DNA of 64,000 nt from Anaeramoeba flamelloides (GCA_027625915.1 JANTQA010000012.1:8640501-8704500); one strand, 5' to 3'. Shown: positions 21,271 through 33,800, numbered from the stretch's first letter. Notes: generated from the letters alone by a model not told the origin. Translations and numbers: made by a program.

Positions 21271-23373
21271 CTTTTTAAATATCAGGAATGTTAAAACTTA
21301 ACGGTCTTTCTCATTTAACATAAAGTAAATCAAAGGAAATTTGTGAAATGTATAAATCTAATATATTAGGAACAAAAATGAGATTATCAGTAGATCCTAT
21401 CCCAGTTTACTAATCTTGATTTTAAGACTCTTGAAAATAATTTTTAAAAAGTTCATCTTTATTTCAGAAAATATCTATTCAATTTTATCATACTATTTCT
21501 CTGTTAAAAACAGGGTGTTATTAATGTGTATTTCAGAAAGGTTGTTAGTTTTATTCAAAAATTTTCAAGTATTTCCAATTTTCAGGTTTTTTTGAGAATA
21601 TTTATTAGTTACAAATATAAATATAGTATATAAAATAATTATTTCTAATATTAGAAAATTCAAATTTAAACATAATTAGAGTAATAATGATTTTTTTTAA
21701 GGGTATATTTTCATCATAATGAGTGTTTAGTTATTGTATTATTTTACTTTCACTTCTCAAAAAAGAATATCCATTCGGAGGAAATAAGGACAAAAAAATA
21801 CCAATTTGGTAGTAAAAAATACAAAAAAAATTAAAAATTCAAAATAGATTGTGGGGGGGGGAATATTTGAAAAAAAATTTTTCTATAAGGTATTTTCAAG
21901 TACACGTTCAAATTTGAAAACACATCAAACTTGTAAAAGGAACTCTTGAAAAATATTTAGAACGGTTTGGGGATTTTTTTTTTGTTTATAGAATTGAAAT
22001 TAAAACTATGAAATTTCAAAATATAATATTGGCATGATATTATAATAGTGAAATTGGGGAAATTGTTGGAATTGTAAAAATAACCATTTTTTTTTTGTGA
22101 AAAAGATTTTCCTAGTGGGTATACTTAACTGGTTATAATAAAATCTTTCAAGGGGTTTTTTAATAAATAATTACAATATTATCACGTATAATGGTAACCC
22201 CTTATTACCAGATTTACTAAATAATTTTAAGCATTAAAATTTAAAAAATGATTAAATCATTTTTAGAAACTCGTTTTATTTTTATTCTATTGAAATAACT
22301 TTTTGTTTGGAAAATTATTTGAGAAACAAATTACTTTATATTTCAAAAGAATTTCCAAAATGAAATTTAAATCCAAGTTTCATTTAATTCGTCTAATTTT
22401 AGTTTGATTTCAGAGAATAGGATTTTTTTTTAATTCTTCTTCAGAAATAAATATTTATTCAATATATTTGTTTGATTTTATTATTTATTGTTTAATTAAA
22501 TTGAAAACTTAAAATAATTCTGAATCTTCTTGAAATTTTTTTCAATTTTTCCATATTTTTCTTTTCTTTTGTGGTTAAATATTTTCTATTTGTTTTTAGG
22601 TGGCAAGAACCAATCCGTTTTACTTTAAAACTCTGAAAAAAATTCTTTGTTTTGAATTGGTTTGATCAAAATATTCAAAAATTGAATTTTAAAAACAAAT
22701 TTGTAAAAAAATGTTTGTTCTAAATAATAATAAATAGTAAAGGGGTGAGAAATTCAGGGTAATCACTTGTTTGGGTTCATAAAAATTAAGAAGAAAAAGA
22801 AAAAAAATCTTCGATAATATACTTTTATCGAATTTTTTTTTTTTTCATTCTTGATTTCAAAACATTTATATGGAAAGGTGATTTTACTTGTTTGGTCTTC
22901 TAAAAGAAAATAGTTGTAACAAATATACACACTTTCCTTATCGATTTTTTTGGTTTATTCTATAATTAATTTCCTTCATTCTGATAAAAACATTTCGTAT
23001 AGATACATCTCTAAATCCAATACCCAATTTAATAAAACCAAAATTGTTAATCAAAAAACTGTCCAAAAAATTGAAAACGGAAAGATTCAATTTTGAATTA
23101 CTTTGGATTTGTTTTCTTTTCAAAAATAAATCAGTGAATGGTATTATGGTTTTAAGGTTTCAATAGCTTGTAGCACTCAAAAAATATTTTTCAGTGATAT
23201 TCTCTCAATTAAAATTTTTCAAAATGGTAATTGGTATCTACTCCCTTAAACACCTCAAAAAATCCACAATTTGTAATATTTTGATAATTCTTTTTTTAAC
23301 ATCTTCTAAATCATTTTTATTCGTTAAAATATTGTATTTCAATCCCTACAGGTGATAAAATATGAATAATCCC
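21271..23373. other. AT-rich intergenic, no gene seen
   Basis: No supported coding region or clear repeat unit. Open frames here are short and of low complexity. A run of nine G residues lies near 21851. Confidence 0.5.
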
Positions 23374-24130
23374 TTAAGGGATTAGCGTTACCAAGATTTC
23401 TCTATAATCAAAGTGTGTTGTAATTGGGTATAAATGATATTAGTACACCATGGCTCAAATAGCTATGAAAAAATCTATTATAAATCTTATTGCACAATAA
23501 ATTATTACATTTTTTACTAATGATCACAATTAAAAAAGTTTCATTTTTGAAAAATTTTTTTTAATCCCTTTTCCAAATCTAATAATAGAAACCCAAAATA
23601 CAGTAATTCTGATATTAAATAATTTAGATTTAGAACTTCCAAAAGTAACTATTATTTATAATTTTTTATTTTCAAAGATTAACTCGATAATCATCAACAT
23701 AAAAGTCCAAAGAATGATTATTTTTGTTTGCTTTTGATAAGTCTAATTTTAGCATCAATATATTTGCAGGATTTGAGAAATAATTTGTCAAAAAAATTTA
23801 TTGGTTAATTATTTAATTTTTGAAAAAAAACGAATTTTTTAGTAACTAATCTACATTTCGCCACAAATTTAAGAAAGATAATTTGTGACTCTGTAGTCTG
23901 AATATTGATAATTCAACCTTTAAATTTATGGCGAAATGTAGATTTTATTCTGAAATTTTTGAGTTTTTTACAAATATAAGGATCATTTTTCTTTGATAAG
24001 ATCAACAATTATTACTGCTTGACTAATCGATTTTTTAGAGACATTTGAACCATGTAGCACGAATGTAGTTAGGTCCCATAACAACATACTTTGTTTCTAG
24101 GCTTCTCCTTGGTAGACGATAATCCCTTAA
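23374..24130. mobile_element. TTAA-flanked TIR element, copy C
   Basis: TTAA GGGATTAGCGTTACCA at the left and TTGGTAGACGATAATCCC TTAA at the right, 757 bp overall, collinear with copy B. The base run just outside its left end (ATAATCCC before TTAA) mirrors the element end itself, as if a second copy once abutted it. Confidence 0.88.
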
Positions 24131-24497
24131 GTGAATAAAAAAATTTCCGAACGTAAAAAAATAACAATTCCTTAATAATAAAAAAGCGAACAAAAAGCTC
24201 TCAAAAGATAAAGTATACAACATATGATTCAATTTCTTTTTTTAAACTCTTTTTGGGCTACTTTTTCAAACTATTTGTCTTTCCCTCTTTAAAGTGGCCT
24301 TAAAGATCCAAAATTGAAATTAAAAAAGAAAAAGAAAAGAAAAGAATGTGTTGACTTTTTATTTTGTTTTTAGAAAAGAATTCAAACTGATGTCGTATTT
24401 AGAAAACACACAGTTCTTCAAATTTTTCTTCTCGAATATAAAAAAGAAAACATAAAAAAGGTTTGTTGTTTCTTGTGTTTTGAAAAAAACAATCAAA

Positions 24498-25043
24498 TTA
24501 CCAATTAAGAATTAAAGTATTTAGTTTTTTTTGAAAGTTACCAACATTTTTAATTGGTTGCTCTGGTTGATAGAAGGGCGACACAAGCACCGATTTTGAA
24601 TATTCAAGATAAATTTTTTTTAAAAGCTGACCAGGGTTTCTGAAGCTAAGATCTGTTGTAATAAAGAATTTTGTTCCTGTTATAGACTGAAAACAAGAAA
24701 CCTTAAAGTTTGAAACTTCTAATTCTTCAATACCACTAGACTCTGGGACTGGCGAAACCGTTTGTGCAATTGTGTATAAGGAATGGAATGTTGATCCCAG
24801 AATCATGACTTTGTTTGCATTTAATGATTCAATTTCTTTTGAAAAAGTCTTTTTTTTTTTTTCGTTATTTTTTCAAGAAACCAGAAAGAAAAAAAAATTA
24901 TTGGATCGAATAATGTTGATGTTTTTAATTTTTTTTTTAGTCCACACCGTAATAATGAATAAAAAAAAAAAAAATTTTATTACTTGTGTATATATTACAC
25001 CACCTGATTTATTAATTATAAAAAGAATATAAGCCTCAGACAT
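24498..25043 (-). CDS. TRAPPC4: TRAPP complex subunit 4 (Trs23)
   Basis: Core longin-type subunit of the TRAPP tethering complex, which activates Rab1/Ypt1 in ER-Golgi traffic. Exon 1 is 24984-25043 (20 codons: MSEAYILFIINKSGGVIYTQ) and exon 2 is 24498-24848; the 135-bp intron runs from GTAATA to AAAAAAAG. The protein is 136 residues. Family landmarks: NKSGG in the first strand, STFHSLYTIAQ..SP, SSGIEELE, F.V.CFQS.TGTKFF, LLKKIY and NPFY replaced by SPFY..EQPI. Animal TRAPPC4 is about 219 residues with a PDZ-like insert; this one lacks the insert, as plant and other short forms do. The C terminus ends with NTLILNW, slightly short of homologues. A GTAATTTG donor overlaps the stop, so a tiny further exon is possible. 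Confidence 0.92.
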
Positions 25044-25580
25044 CTTTTCTTTTTTTTTTTTTTTCAACACAACCAAAAAAATAAAACAAAATTGAAAAAA
25101 ATGAATTATTCTCAAAATTTCAATCTGTTTATAGTCAACATCTGTTCTAAAATGAGTTATTTTTAATTACTAGTATAAGTTATTAAAACTCAAAATAAAT
25201 TAAATTTCATAATAAAGGGTCCAATTTTATTTTATCTTTTTTTTTATTTTATTTTTAGATGAACCATAAATAAATATTTCTAGTGAATAGAACTAAATAT
25301 TAAAAGAGTAATTTTTTTTTTTTATTGGTTGAAGGGAGTGATCAAAGATCCTCTTACAGCTCTGATTACTAATGGTAAATTAGTAATTTAGATGATAAAG
25401 AAAAAAAAATATTTTGGAATCGAGCAGGTTCCAATTTTTTATTGGTTGAAAAAACAAAAAGAAAAAACAAAAAGAAAAAAAAAAAAGCAAGTTAGTAAAC
25501 AAAAAAAAAAACCAACTGTCCATTTTTATCAAGAACACTCATTAAAATAGACACGATCCTTTTATTTAAAATTTTGTCGT
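25044..25580. other. Upstream of TRAPPC4, AT-rich
   Basis: Should hold the minus-strand TRAPPC4 promoter and leader, which begins with an A-rich (coding-strand) tract right before the ATG. No other gene seen. Confidence 0.4.
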
Positions 25581-25589
25581 TTAATTATT

Positions 25590-25835
25590 TCTAAGAAATC
25601 GTGAATGCTTCGTTGAGAGGTAGTTTTTTAGTAGCTGCCATTTTTTTTCTTTTTGATCCAATCTTTTTTGATCATTCCAATTTTTGTTTTTGTCTTTTCT
25701 TTTTATTTTCAAGTTACCCATACCGACTAGTTTCTGTCCTTCGAGTATTAGTAGGTAACCACTTGATTTTTCTCCTTAGTAACTCTTCTTCCCAATAAAA
25801 AGGAAATTCAACAAGGGAAAAAATAGAAAAAAAAT
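25590..25835 (-). mobile_element. Diverged copy of the intron-4 transposon remnant
   Basis: On the minus strand it contains TTATTGGGAAGAAGAGTTAC and GGGTAACTTGAAAATAAAAA, matching 9553-9650. The encoded peptide resembles the remnant at 9500-9720 (YWEEELLRRKIK against YWEEELQRKKIK). It continues into further A-rich coding-like sequence. A decayed element piece, not a host gene. Confidence 0.6.
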
Positions 25836-25945
25836 AAAATAGTAATTTTTTGATGATAATAGATAACTTCAATTTTTAAAAACATTTATTTTCAAAATTT
25901 GATTTTTAATGGGTCAATGATTATATGGGGTCTAGAATAATTAGT

Positions 25946-26735
25946 ATTGTGAAAATAATTGTGTAAGTCAATAATTTATTTTTGTTTTTTAAATGGCAAA
26001 TATTGGCAAAATGATTTTTGATCAAGGTAAAATTGTATGAACAAATCTTGCATTTAAGAAAAACCAAAGACATTACTATTGAACATTTTCAAGAAACAAT
26101 ATTATTTCGTTGCATTTCCAAACTTTCAAATAGTTTTGGAAGCCTAAAAAAGAAAAATTTAATGATATAAATATAACACTCGACTAAAAATGTTAATTTT
26201 TTTTTATTAGATTACATTCCAAGATCAATTTAGTCATTGTTTGGGAAGACCAAAAATTAATAATCGTTTTAAATTATGGTTTTTTTCTACGATGATTTTT
26301 AGAATTTGTATAGTTTCAAATATCTTACTATTTCGTTATTTTGAATTTTTGGTTATAAAACATTTGTGACAATCAATCTCTTATGAAAAAAAATCTTTTT
26401 TGAAAGATTTTATGATTAAATTTGATTTAAAAGGATATTTAAGATTTGCCTTGATAAATTCACGTTAATTAACAATGATAAATATCTTATTGGATTAAAA
26501 GATTTGAATATTTCTCCATAAATAGTTCTCTTATTTTTAAAAAAAATATTAAAATAACAATTCGTTTTTTAATTTATTGTATTTTTAGTCTCCCAAAGAC
26601 TTTTGAAGGCATCGGAATGTAATACAATAATATTTTTATCTGAAAATGTTAATTCCTAATGACTTTGTTTTTTTCTTTAATGTAGGATTTGTCCTTAAAA
26701 TTTTACAAAGATCAAAAAACATTTTTCCAATATTT
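25946..26735. mobile_element. Palindromic element, diverged copy
   Basis: Shares TTGGCAAAATGATTTTTGAT, GAACAAATCTTGCATTTAAG and TTTGGGAAGACCAAAAATTA with the 862-bp element at 39923-40784. Its centre lies in opposite orientation relative to that copy. It is more decayed, and its right end appears abutted by another foldback. Confidence 0.75.
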
Positions 26736-26737
26736 GC

Positions 26738-26943
26738 TACATTCGTTTCTGCTTTTAAGACACAGACTTTTAACAAAATTTAAGACAGAAAAAAAAATCT
26801 CAAATTAAAGTACAATATTTATATTTAATAAAATAAATAATTTTATTAAAATTTGAATTCCAAAAAAATGTGCCTAAATATGAGATTTTTTTGTGTCTTA
26901 AATTTTGTTAAAAGTTTATGTTTTAAAAGTAGAACTGTCTAGA
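26738..26943. mobile_element. Short foldback element
   Basis: Arms CTTTTAAGACACAGACTTTT and, on the other strand, TTTTAAAACATAAACTTTT continue as ACAAAATTTAAGACA on both sides. A ~200-bp near-palindrome of the same family as 42720-42917. Non-coding. Confidence 0.75.
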
Positions 26944-27112
26944 TTTGTTTTTATTATTGAAAAGAGACGATTCTACAAAATTGTACATTGGTTGCTAATA
27001 AATAATGATAATAAAAGCTTATTTTAAAATAAAGAAAAATTTTATCAGCCCTTAAAAGCTTATAGTTATCAAAAGTGTAAGGAATTTAAAAAATGGATTT
27101 ATAATGTTTATA

Positions 27113-28520
27113 CAACCCTACAAGGAAAATTTAAATTTACCTAAAATTAAAGTTAGCCAAAACTATACTTTGGATTTCAGTTATACTTCTTTTATAAATT
27201 ATTTTTTCAAAGTTATTATAATTTTATGTAATAAAAAAAGGATAGCTATTAAACTCTTGAAAATATGAATACCCCCCTTTTCAAAAATACCGACTTTTGA
27301 AAAAAACACCTATTTTCAGGGTATTTTTTTATTGGAAAAAGTTGAAATGAATTAATTTTTGATTGAACATTAAGATTGAAAAAAGAATATATGTTAAAGC
27401 AATTTGCAGAAAACAACAGGGAACGTATATAAAAACTCAAACATGGAAAAAAATAAAATGATAAAAAATATTCCAAAAACAGATAAAAAATCAGATTTTC
27501 AATTTAATTGAGCAATATCTTTTGATTGAAATATTTTGTGCTATTTTCAAATTGAAAAATATGTTTCCTTTTAGACCATTAAAAAAAATACTTGAAAATT
27601 ATCTCTCTACTAAGTCAATTAAAAAAATTCAAAAAATTTTACAATTAAAAATGAAAAAAATATTACTGAAAAATTTCATTTTTTTTTTCAATTCCTATTA
27701 ATATCTATTAAAGTTGTAAACCTCATTGAAAAATTGTTATGTATAATAATATTTATTATATGAGTGTATTTCAAAAATACAAAATTTAGAGATTTTTTTT
27801 TGAAAAAATTTTCCTTGTACACTACAATGAAAATTTAAATACCGAAAATTAAAGTTAGCCTAAACTATATATTGGATTTCAGTTATACTTCTTTTATAAA
27901 TTATTTTTTCAAAGTTATTATAATTTTATGTAATAAAAATAGGATAGCTTTTAAACTCTTGAAAATCTGAATACCCCCCTTTTCAAAAATACCGACTTTT
28001 GAAAAAAACACCTATTTTCAGGGTATTTTTTTTATTGGAAAAGGTTGAAATGAATTAATTTTTTGATTGAACATTAAGATTGAAAAACGAATAAATGTTA
28101 AAGTAATTTGCAGAAAAAAACCGGGAACGTATATAAAAACTCAAACATGGAAAAAAATAAAATGATAAAAAATATTCCAAAAACAGATAAAAAATGAGTT
28201 TTTCAATTTAATTTAGCGATATCTTTTGATTGGAATATTTTGTGCTATTTTCAAATTGAAAAATATGTTTCCTTTTAGACCATTAAAAAAATACTTGAAA
28301 ATTATCTCTCTACTAAGTCAATTAAAAAATTCAAAAAATTTTACAATTAAAAATGAAAAAAATATTACTGAAAAATTTCATTTTTTTTTCAATTCCTATT
28401 AATATCTATTAAAGTTGTAAACCTCATTGAAAATTGTTATGTATAATAATATTTATTATATGAGTGTATTTCAAAAATACAAAATTTAGAGATTTTTTTT
28501 TGAAAAAATTTTCCTTGTAG
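27113..28520. repeat. Tandem duplication of a 0.7-kb unit with TIR-like ends
   Basis: Two head-to-tail copies (about 27117-27819 and 27823-28519) align with an offset of 700-702 bases and very few differences. Each unit starts CTACAAGGAAAATTTAAAT (copy 2 has CTACAATG) and ends AAAATTTTCCTTGTA, an inverted terminal repeat of about 14 bases. Each contains AATACCCCCCTTTTCAAAAA and GGGAACGTATATAAAAACTC. No long open frame. I infer two adjacent insertions or a duplication of one TIR element, and a recent event judging by the identity. Confidence 0.85.
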
Positions 28521-29099
28521 TGTAGTGTAGTGAAACGGAAATATCAGAGTCATTAAAGAAATACTGGCAAAAAGTTCAATTCAAACTGTAAAAAAAAAAT
28601 ATGAACGTCCAATGGTTGATATGGATATATATATATATATAAATTAAATAATAATAATTATAAAAAAAATTCTTTAAAACTATTCAAATCAATTTCAATA
28701 ATAAAAAAATTGAAATAACTAAACTATTATTTCAAAATAAATCTTCAAATTATATAAAAATATTTTCCAAAAAATCATTAATTAAAGTAATAAAAAGATT
28801 TTTAGGATTGAAAGTTTTTTAGAATTATTCTACAAAAATGAAATTGTAATTGAAAACCCAAACAATATAATATAATTAATTTAAGTGGGGGAGTTTGGTT
28901 TATCCCATATATTTTTAATGGATTTTTAAACCTGTATTACAAATTATTATTAAAGATTCAAAAAAGTTTTTTCATCTACTAATATATATATATATAGATA
29001 AATTGGATCTTATTTATTTATAATATTAACAAAATTATATTTTCTACCATAATAGAGCAATTATTTTTTGATTCAGAAACCCAGATTTTCTGATTATAT
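28521..29099. other. AT-rich intergenic
   Basis: Short GTGTAGTGTAGTG repeat just after the tandem unit, and TA runs near 28624 and 28981. No gene seen. Confidence 0.5.
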
Positions 29100-29139
29100 A
29101 CCAAAGCTTTGTAATTCTAAACAGGAAAAAAAAAAAAAA

Positions 29140-29449
29140 AAGAATTTTTTTAGCAAGTAATATCTATTGAGAGAATAATTCACAAGGGATGTTTTCAAAA
29201 TTCATAGTCTTCTGAAGACTGATGACTCAACCTTTAAATTTGTCTATGAAATGCAGATTATATTCTGAAATTGATGAATTTTTACTAATAAAGATAGATC
29301 ATTTAAATTGAAGATATCAACATGTAGTATAGCTATTTCACAAATCAATTCTTGTGAGGCATTTGAACCATGGATCACTCATTCCATTTACATTCAATAA
29401 CAACGATTATACTTTTTATACTTTTCTATGGTAGAGGTTAATCCCTTAA
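29140..29449. mobile_element. TTAA-flanked TIR element, truncated copy D
   Basis: Only the right half is recognisable: AACCTTTAAATTTGTCTATG, GCATTTGAACCATGGATC and the end TATGGTAGAGGTTAATCCC TTAA. The left terminus is missing. Confidence 0.75.
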
Positions 29450-31568
29450 TACATTTTTTTTTGGATTTTGTTTTATTAGTTATATTCTAATTTCTATTTA
29501 AGATAAGTCTGTTTCTTTTGAAAAGCAGGAAACAAACAAAAAGCATGAAATATGAAACAGTTATATTAATTTTTTTACAAATTATTGGGTATTCTTAATA
29601 CTCTTAATAGTAAAATAAAAAGATCAAAATTTTCATTCCGTGTTCCAAAAAAATAAGATTCCAAGAATTAAAACAAATCACCAAAGTCCCCAATTCTAAA
29701 AGGTAAATTAATAATTTAGGCTGGTTTTAAGGATTAAAAATTAGAAATGTACTATCCTCTTATAATATTATTTTATAAAGCTGAATGAAAAAATTTTTCC
29801 AATTATTATGGAACTAATGGCTAAAAGAACTATCCTCGAAATACTTTGTTTTCGGAAAAAGTTTTTCAAAAATTTGAAATTTTTTCTAAATTTAATTAGT
29901 TTTTTTTTTTCAAAAGGAAATTTATTTGTGAATACTTGATTTAAAATTAGATTTTAGATCTTGTTTTTTCTGAAAAAAAAAAGCTGAGTAATTCCAGTAA
30001 CTTCAAGTCTCAGTGTACTATGTTGGTTTAAATTTTGTTATCTTGAATCTTACAAAATATCAAAATAAAAAAAAAAAACACTTGTAATTTTTTTTAAATT
30101 TTTAGTCACAAACCCAGTGAACTATTCAATTAGTTTCGCAATTTTTTTGATGGAAACATTGTTGCGTAATGGATTTTCCAAAAAAAAAATTAGAAAAGTT
30201 TTATTAATTTCAGGAATATATTATTGAGAGGACACCAAAACATTTCAGCCATCAAAATTAAAATTTGTAATTTTAAATTTAGCAAACAGGATCAGTCAAA
30301 TAAAAAGAAAAATGTTTGCCAAAGTATCCAAGCCAAAATTGAAATATGTTAAGTCGGATATTGTACTGATTTTAGCGAGTTAAATCTAATTGTTTGATGT
30401 TGGTTTTTGTAATATTCATGTTTTGGGACTGTGAAAAAGAATAATTCGAAAAATGTAAATCTACATCTGAAAAATTACAAGTTGGTAAAGTGAATTGTTC
30501 GTATTCTTATTGTTTAAGTGGGTTGTTGTTTTTAGGTTTCTTTTTCTATTTGGAAATTAAGAATTTTTTATCCAAAATTTTGTGACAAATAAATAGGAAA
30601 TAATTTTTACTTTTTTTTTTTTTTTTTTAATTTTCAAAATAAAGTTTTTTGAAAGAAAGTGTTTTCAATTTGTGATCGTGGTTTATTTGAAACTTTTTTT
30701 TCGTTGCTTCAACTCTTTTTTATCTTGTTTGATCAAAAAATACTAATACTGATAAATTGCAATTTGTGTTTGGAATTTTTTGCTTGAATTTCCTTTTTGA
30801 AATTATCATACTCAAGCTTTGAATAAAGCATTTTATGAACTCAAATGTTAAGATAAACTCGGTAAAATTAGTTGTTCTTTAAAATATTCTTTGACCTGTA
30901 CTGTTTGATCAGAAACTGTTCGAAGATTTATAAAAAATGGAAATTGAACTAAAAATTTTTTGAAATTTATTAGAATTTATCAGTAGTAACAAAAATTGAC
31001 GAAAAGAAAAAATTTCAGTTCAAACTTTCCAAAAATTGCAAATGCAAGTATTAAATTATTCTAATTTTCACTTGTTGGAAGAATAGTCTGAAATTTAAGT
31101 TCAAAGACAATTCAGAGTTGGGTCGTAAATTACTTTTTGTATTGAGAAAAGAGTTTTTGTAAAAAGGATTAAAAAAAAAATTCTAATTTTTGTATAATTT
31201 CTCATAATAATTCCAAAATTCTTCTTCTTTCTGTTGTCAAAGGTTTTTGAAGAACTTTTTCCAAAAAAAAATTTGTTTTCGCTCAAAATAAAAAGCAGAA
31301 AAATCACAAAAAAAAAATTTTAAAAAATAAATCCTAAAAGTTTATTGATTTTTTAAGCGTGTTGATATTTTTTTAAAAAAACCAACAAGAAATAAATTAG
31401 ATTCCTCAGAATTGAAAATCAAAAACAAAAGAATTACCTAAAAAAAAACAAACAAAAACAATAAAAAATCTCTTGACAAAAATAACAAAATTCACGAAAA
31501 TCCGTTCATTACCAATGAGGTAGTGAACTTGAATTGCAATTGTGATTAGGTATGAAAACAATGCGCAA
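29450..31568. other. AT-rich intergenic, no gene seen
   Basis: Open frames are short and of low complexity on both strands. It is the 3' flank of the minus-strand gene at 31569. No repeat family recognised with confidence. Confidence 0.5.
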
Positions 31569-32129
31569 TTAAATTCTCCATGAAGGAACTCGTTTTAGTG
31601 GGACATTAAAAGACTTTCTAAGTTCTCGTTCGCTTTGTGTTTGGATAGCTTGGAGGTATCTGTGTGGCTCGATGAAGGTCAAAGGGAATTCGTTCTCGGA
31701 CATGCTTTCCTCTTCGCTCTCAGAGTTAATGTTCGAAAGGACCGATGTGGTAGGGTGGTGGTAATTGATTGGGATGGGCACACTGCGCTTTTTTTTTTGT
31801 GAGTTGTTCATTGGTATTGTTTTTGTGAAAAATTGCTGTTGCTTTTGTTCTTCTTTGCTATGTTTAGGATCGTCAAATACTAAAGAAAAGATTTCTGTGG
31901 AACGCTCTTCTTCAGAATTGTCCTCAGAGACCATGTTTGAGATCTGGAATTTGCTACAAAGACAGTTGCTTTCATCGCTGTCTGTTGTTAGGATTCTTTC
32001 GCTCGTGGTCATTTGTTCGATTTCTTCACATTCGTAATTGTTTGTGCTTTCTTCGTCATCATTTGGGAATTGGAAAAAAGGTTCATAGTCATTTTGTTGT
32101 TGTGGGTTGAAAATTGTATTATTCGTCAT
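31569..32129 (-). CDS. Uncharacterised acidic Ser/Glu-rich protein
   Basis: Single exon of 186 residues with an ATG at 32129 and TAA stop. It is clearly richer in G+C than its flanks and uses mixed codons, which supports a real gene. There is no signal peptide or membrane segment. Residues about 20-100 are rich in Glu, Asp, Ser and Asn with several SD/SE acidic serine clusters (TDSDESN, EDNSEEE, SESEEESMSENE). A basic QKKKRS patch near the middle could be a nuclear signal. The end is more ordered, with LQAIQTQSERELRKSFN and then PLKRVPSWRI. Cys residues near 33 and 56-58 do not form a known motif. I do not recognise the family; it looks like an intrinsically disordered regulatory protein. Confidence 0.72.
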   Translation of the reverse strand: MTNNTIFNPQQQNDYEPFFQFPNDDEESTNNYECEEIEQMTTSERILTTDSDESNCLCSKFQISNMVSEDNSEEERSTEIFSLVFDDPKHSKEEQKQQQFFTKTIPMNNSQKKKRSVPIPINYHHPTTSVLSNINSESEEESMSENEFPLTFIEPHRYLQAIQTQSERELRKSFNVPLKRVPSWRI

Positions 32130-33800
32130 ATTTTTTTGAGTGGCAATTATAAACTTTGGGGTTGGTTATTAATTTAAAAAGTTTCTTTTAAAAAGAAAAA
32201 ATATTTCAAGTAGTTTTTAAAAAGAAGGTCTTTTACAAAAGTAGTTTAAAAAAAAAATGAAAACCAAATAAAAAATAATTGTTTTGGAAAACTTCAAAGT
32301 AAGTGAAAGTTAGGTCTTTGTTAGGTTCTGCATAGTTGGAATTTCTTTTATTTTTTATTTGCGAATATATTACAAATTTCGAAAAGTGAAGGGTTTTAAA
32401 ATTATATTTGTCATTCTCTACAAATTGTTGTAAATCATGACCTTTATTGTCTGTTTTGATCTGTTGGGCAAGTTACAAATTAAAAAAATAATATATTACT
32501 GATTTTAATCTAAATAAAAAAAATTTGGAAAGAATTGACTAAATTCAAGAACACATATTAAAAACGATATTATGTAATTTTTTATTGTTCAAATAAAAAA
32601 CGGGCAATTTAAAATTTAAGATATTTACAATTTGTTAAAAATATTTTTAACAAACCAAAAAAGACTTGGTTGAAATTTTCATCATTTCGTCTTTTCCCAA
32701 TTGTTGGTTCTATTTCATTATTTTCTGAATTTTCTTATTTTAAATTCTCTAATTTTTGTATTACATCTTATTTTTAAATTATGGAAAAAGTTATCTGTGT
32801 TTCTTCTTGACTTTTGAAAATTCATTAAATTCAATTTTATTTTAACTTCTTTGTAAAAAATGAGATAAAAAAATAAAAAAGATAATTTTCGATCCATTTT
32901 CTTAAATATGTTCAGGTCAAAATTAAAAACAATTTTAATTAAAGGAGTTTAACATTTCGCAAAATTCTTACAACAAATTATTCAAATTTTAAATTTGAAA
33001 TTCAGAACAGATTTTTCCCTTTGTAAAAAATTTATTTCACTTTGATAAAAAGAATTTATTTTTCATACAAGTTCAATTTAAAACCATTGATTTTTTATTG
33101 AGAGAGACAAACTTTATTTTTTAGAAAATAACAACTTGAGAAACAAAAAAAAAAATAACCTTCTTTTTTTGATCTCCTAAGTGAAAGAGAAAAAACGAAG
33201 ACTTTGATAAAATAGACTGATGTCAACTTTTTTGTTTGGCGATTTCTGTATGAGATCTGAGATTTTAAATTGTTACTCTCAAAAAAGTTGTATCTAATCT
33301 GTCAGATTATCAAAAAATATCATTTTCGTATTACAATAACAACTTGACCACTTTTTTATTTAAATTATACTGTATGGAAAAAAATATATTGGCATTATTT
33401 GTAAAAGTTCCTTTTTTATTGAAGGGAGAAAACAACAATTTCTAAAAATTTAAAAAAAGCTGTGTTGGACAATCCTACACATTTTTAATTTGAAACAATC
33501 AGAGTAAAATTTAAATAGTTTGTTTTTTTATTTGGCTAAACAGATGTTTGTATGCTTTTCGATTTAGTTGTGAATTAGTAACTCGAGAAAAGAAACCATC
33601 TTGCATTAATTTAGATTAATAATTGGAATTTTTGTTCTTGGCTAATTGCAAACTATTTTGATAAATTTATCAATTTTACTGAAATTTCAATTGATCTTTT
33701 GGTGTTCTGAAATATTAACAATGATGTTTAAATTGGAATCTTTTCTGCTCTTTTAAAGCCAAGTACTGTAATTAAAAAAAACTGGCACCCAAATCTTTTA
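32130..33800. other. AT-rich intergenic
   Basis: Upstream side of the minus-strand gene ending at 32129. No second gene or clear repeat seen. Confidence 0.45.

Noticed and set aside
24873-25115. An 80-residue minus-strand frame read straight through
   Set aside because: Only its MSEAYILF...YTQ part is coding (TRAPPC4 exon 1); the rest is leader and intron.
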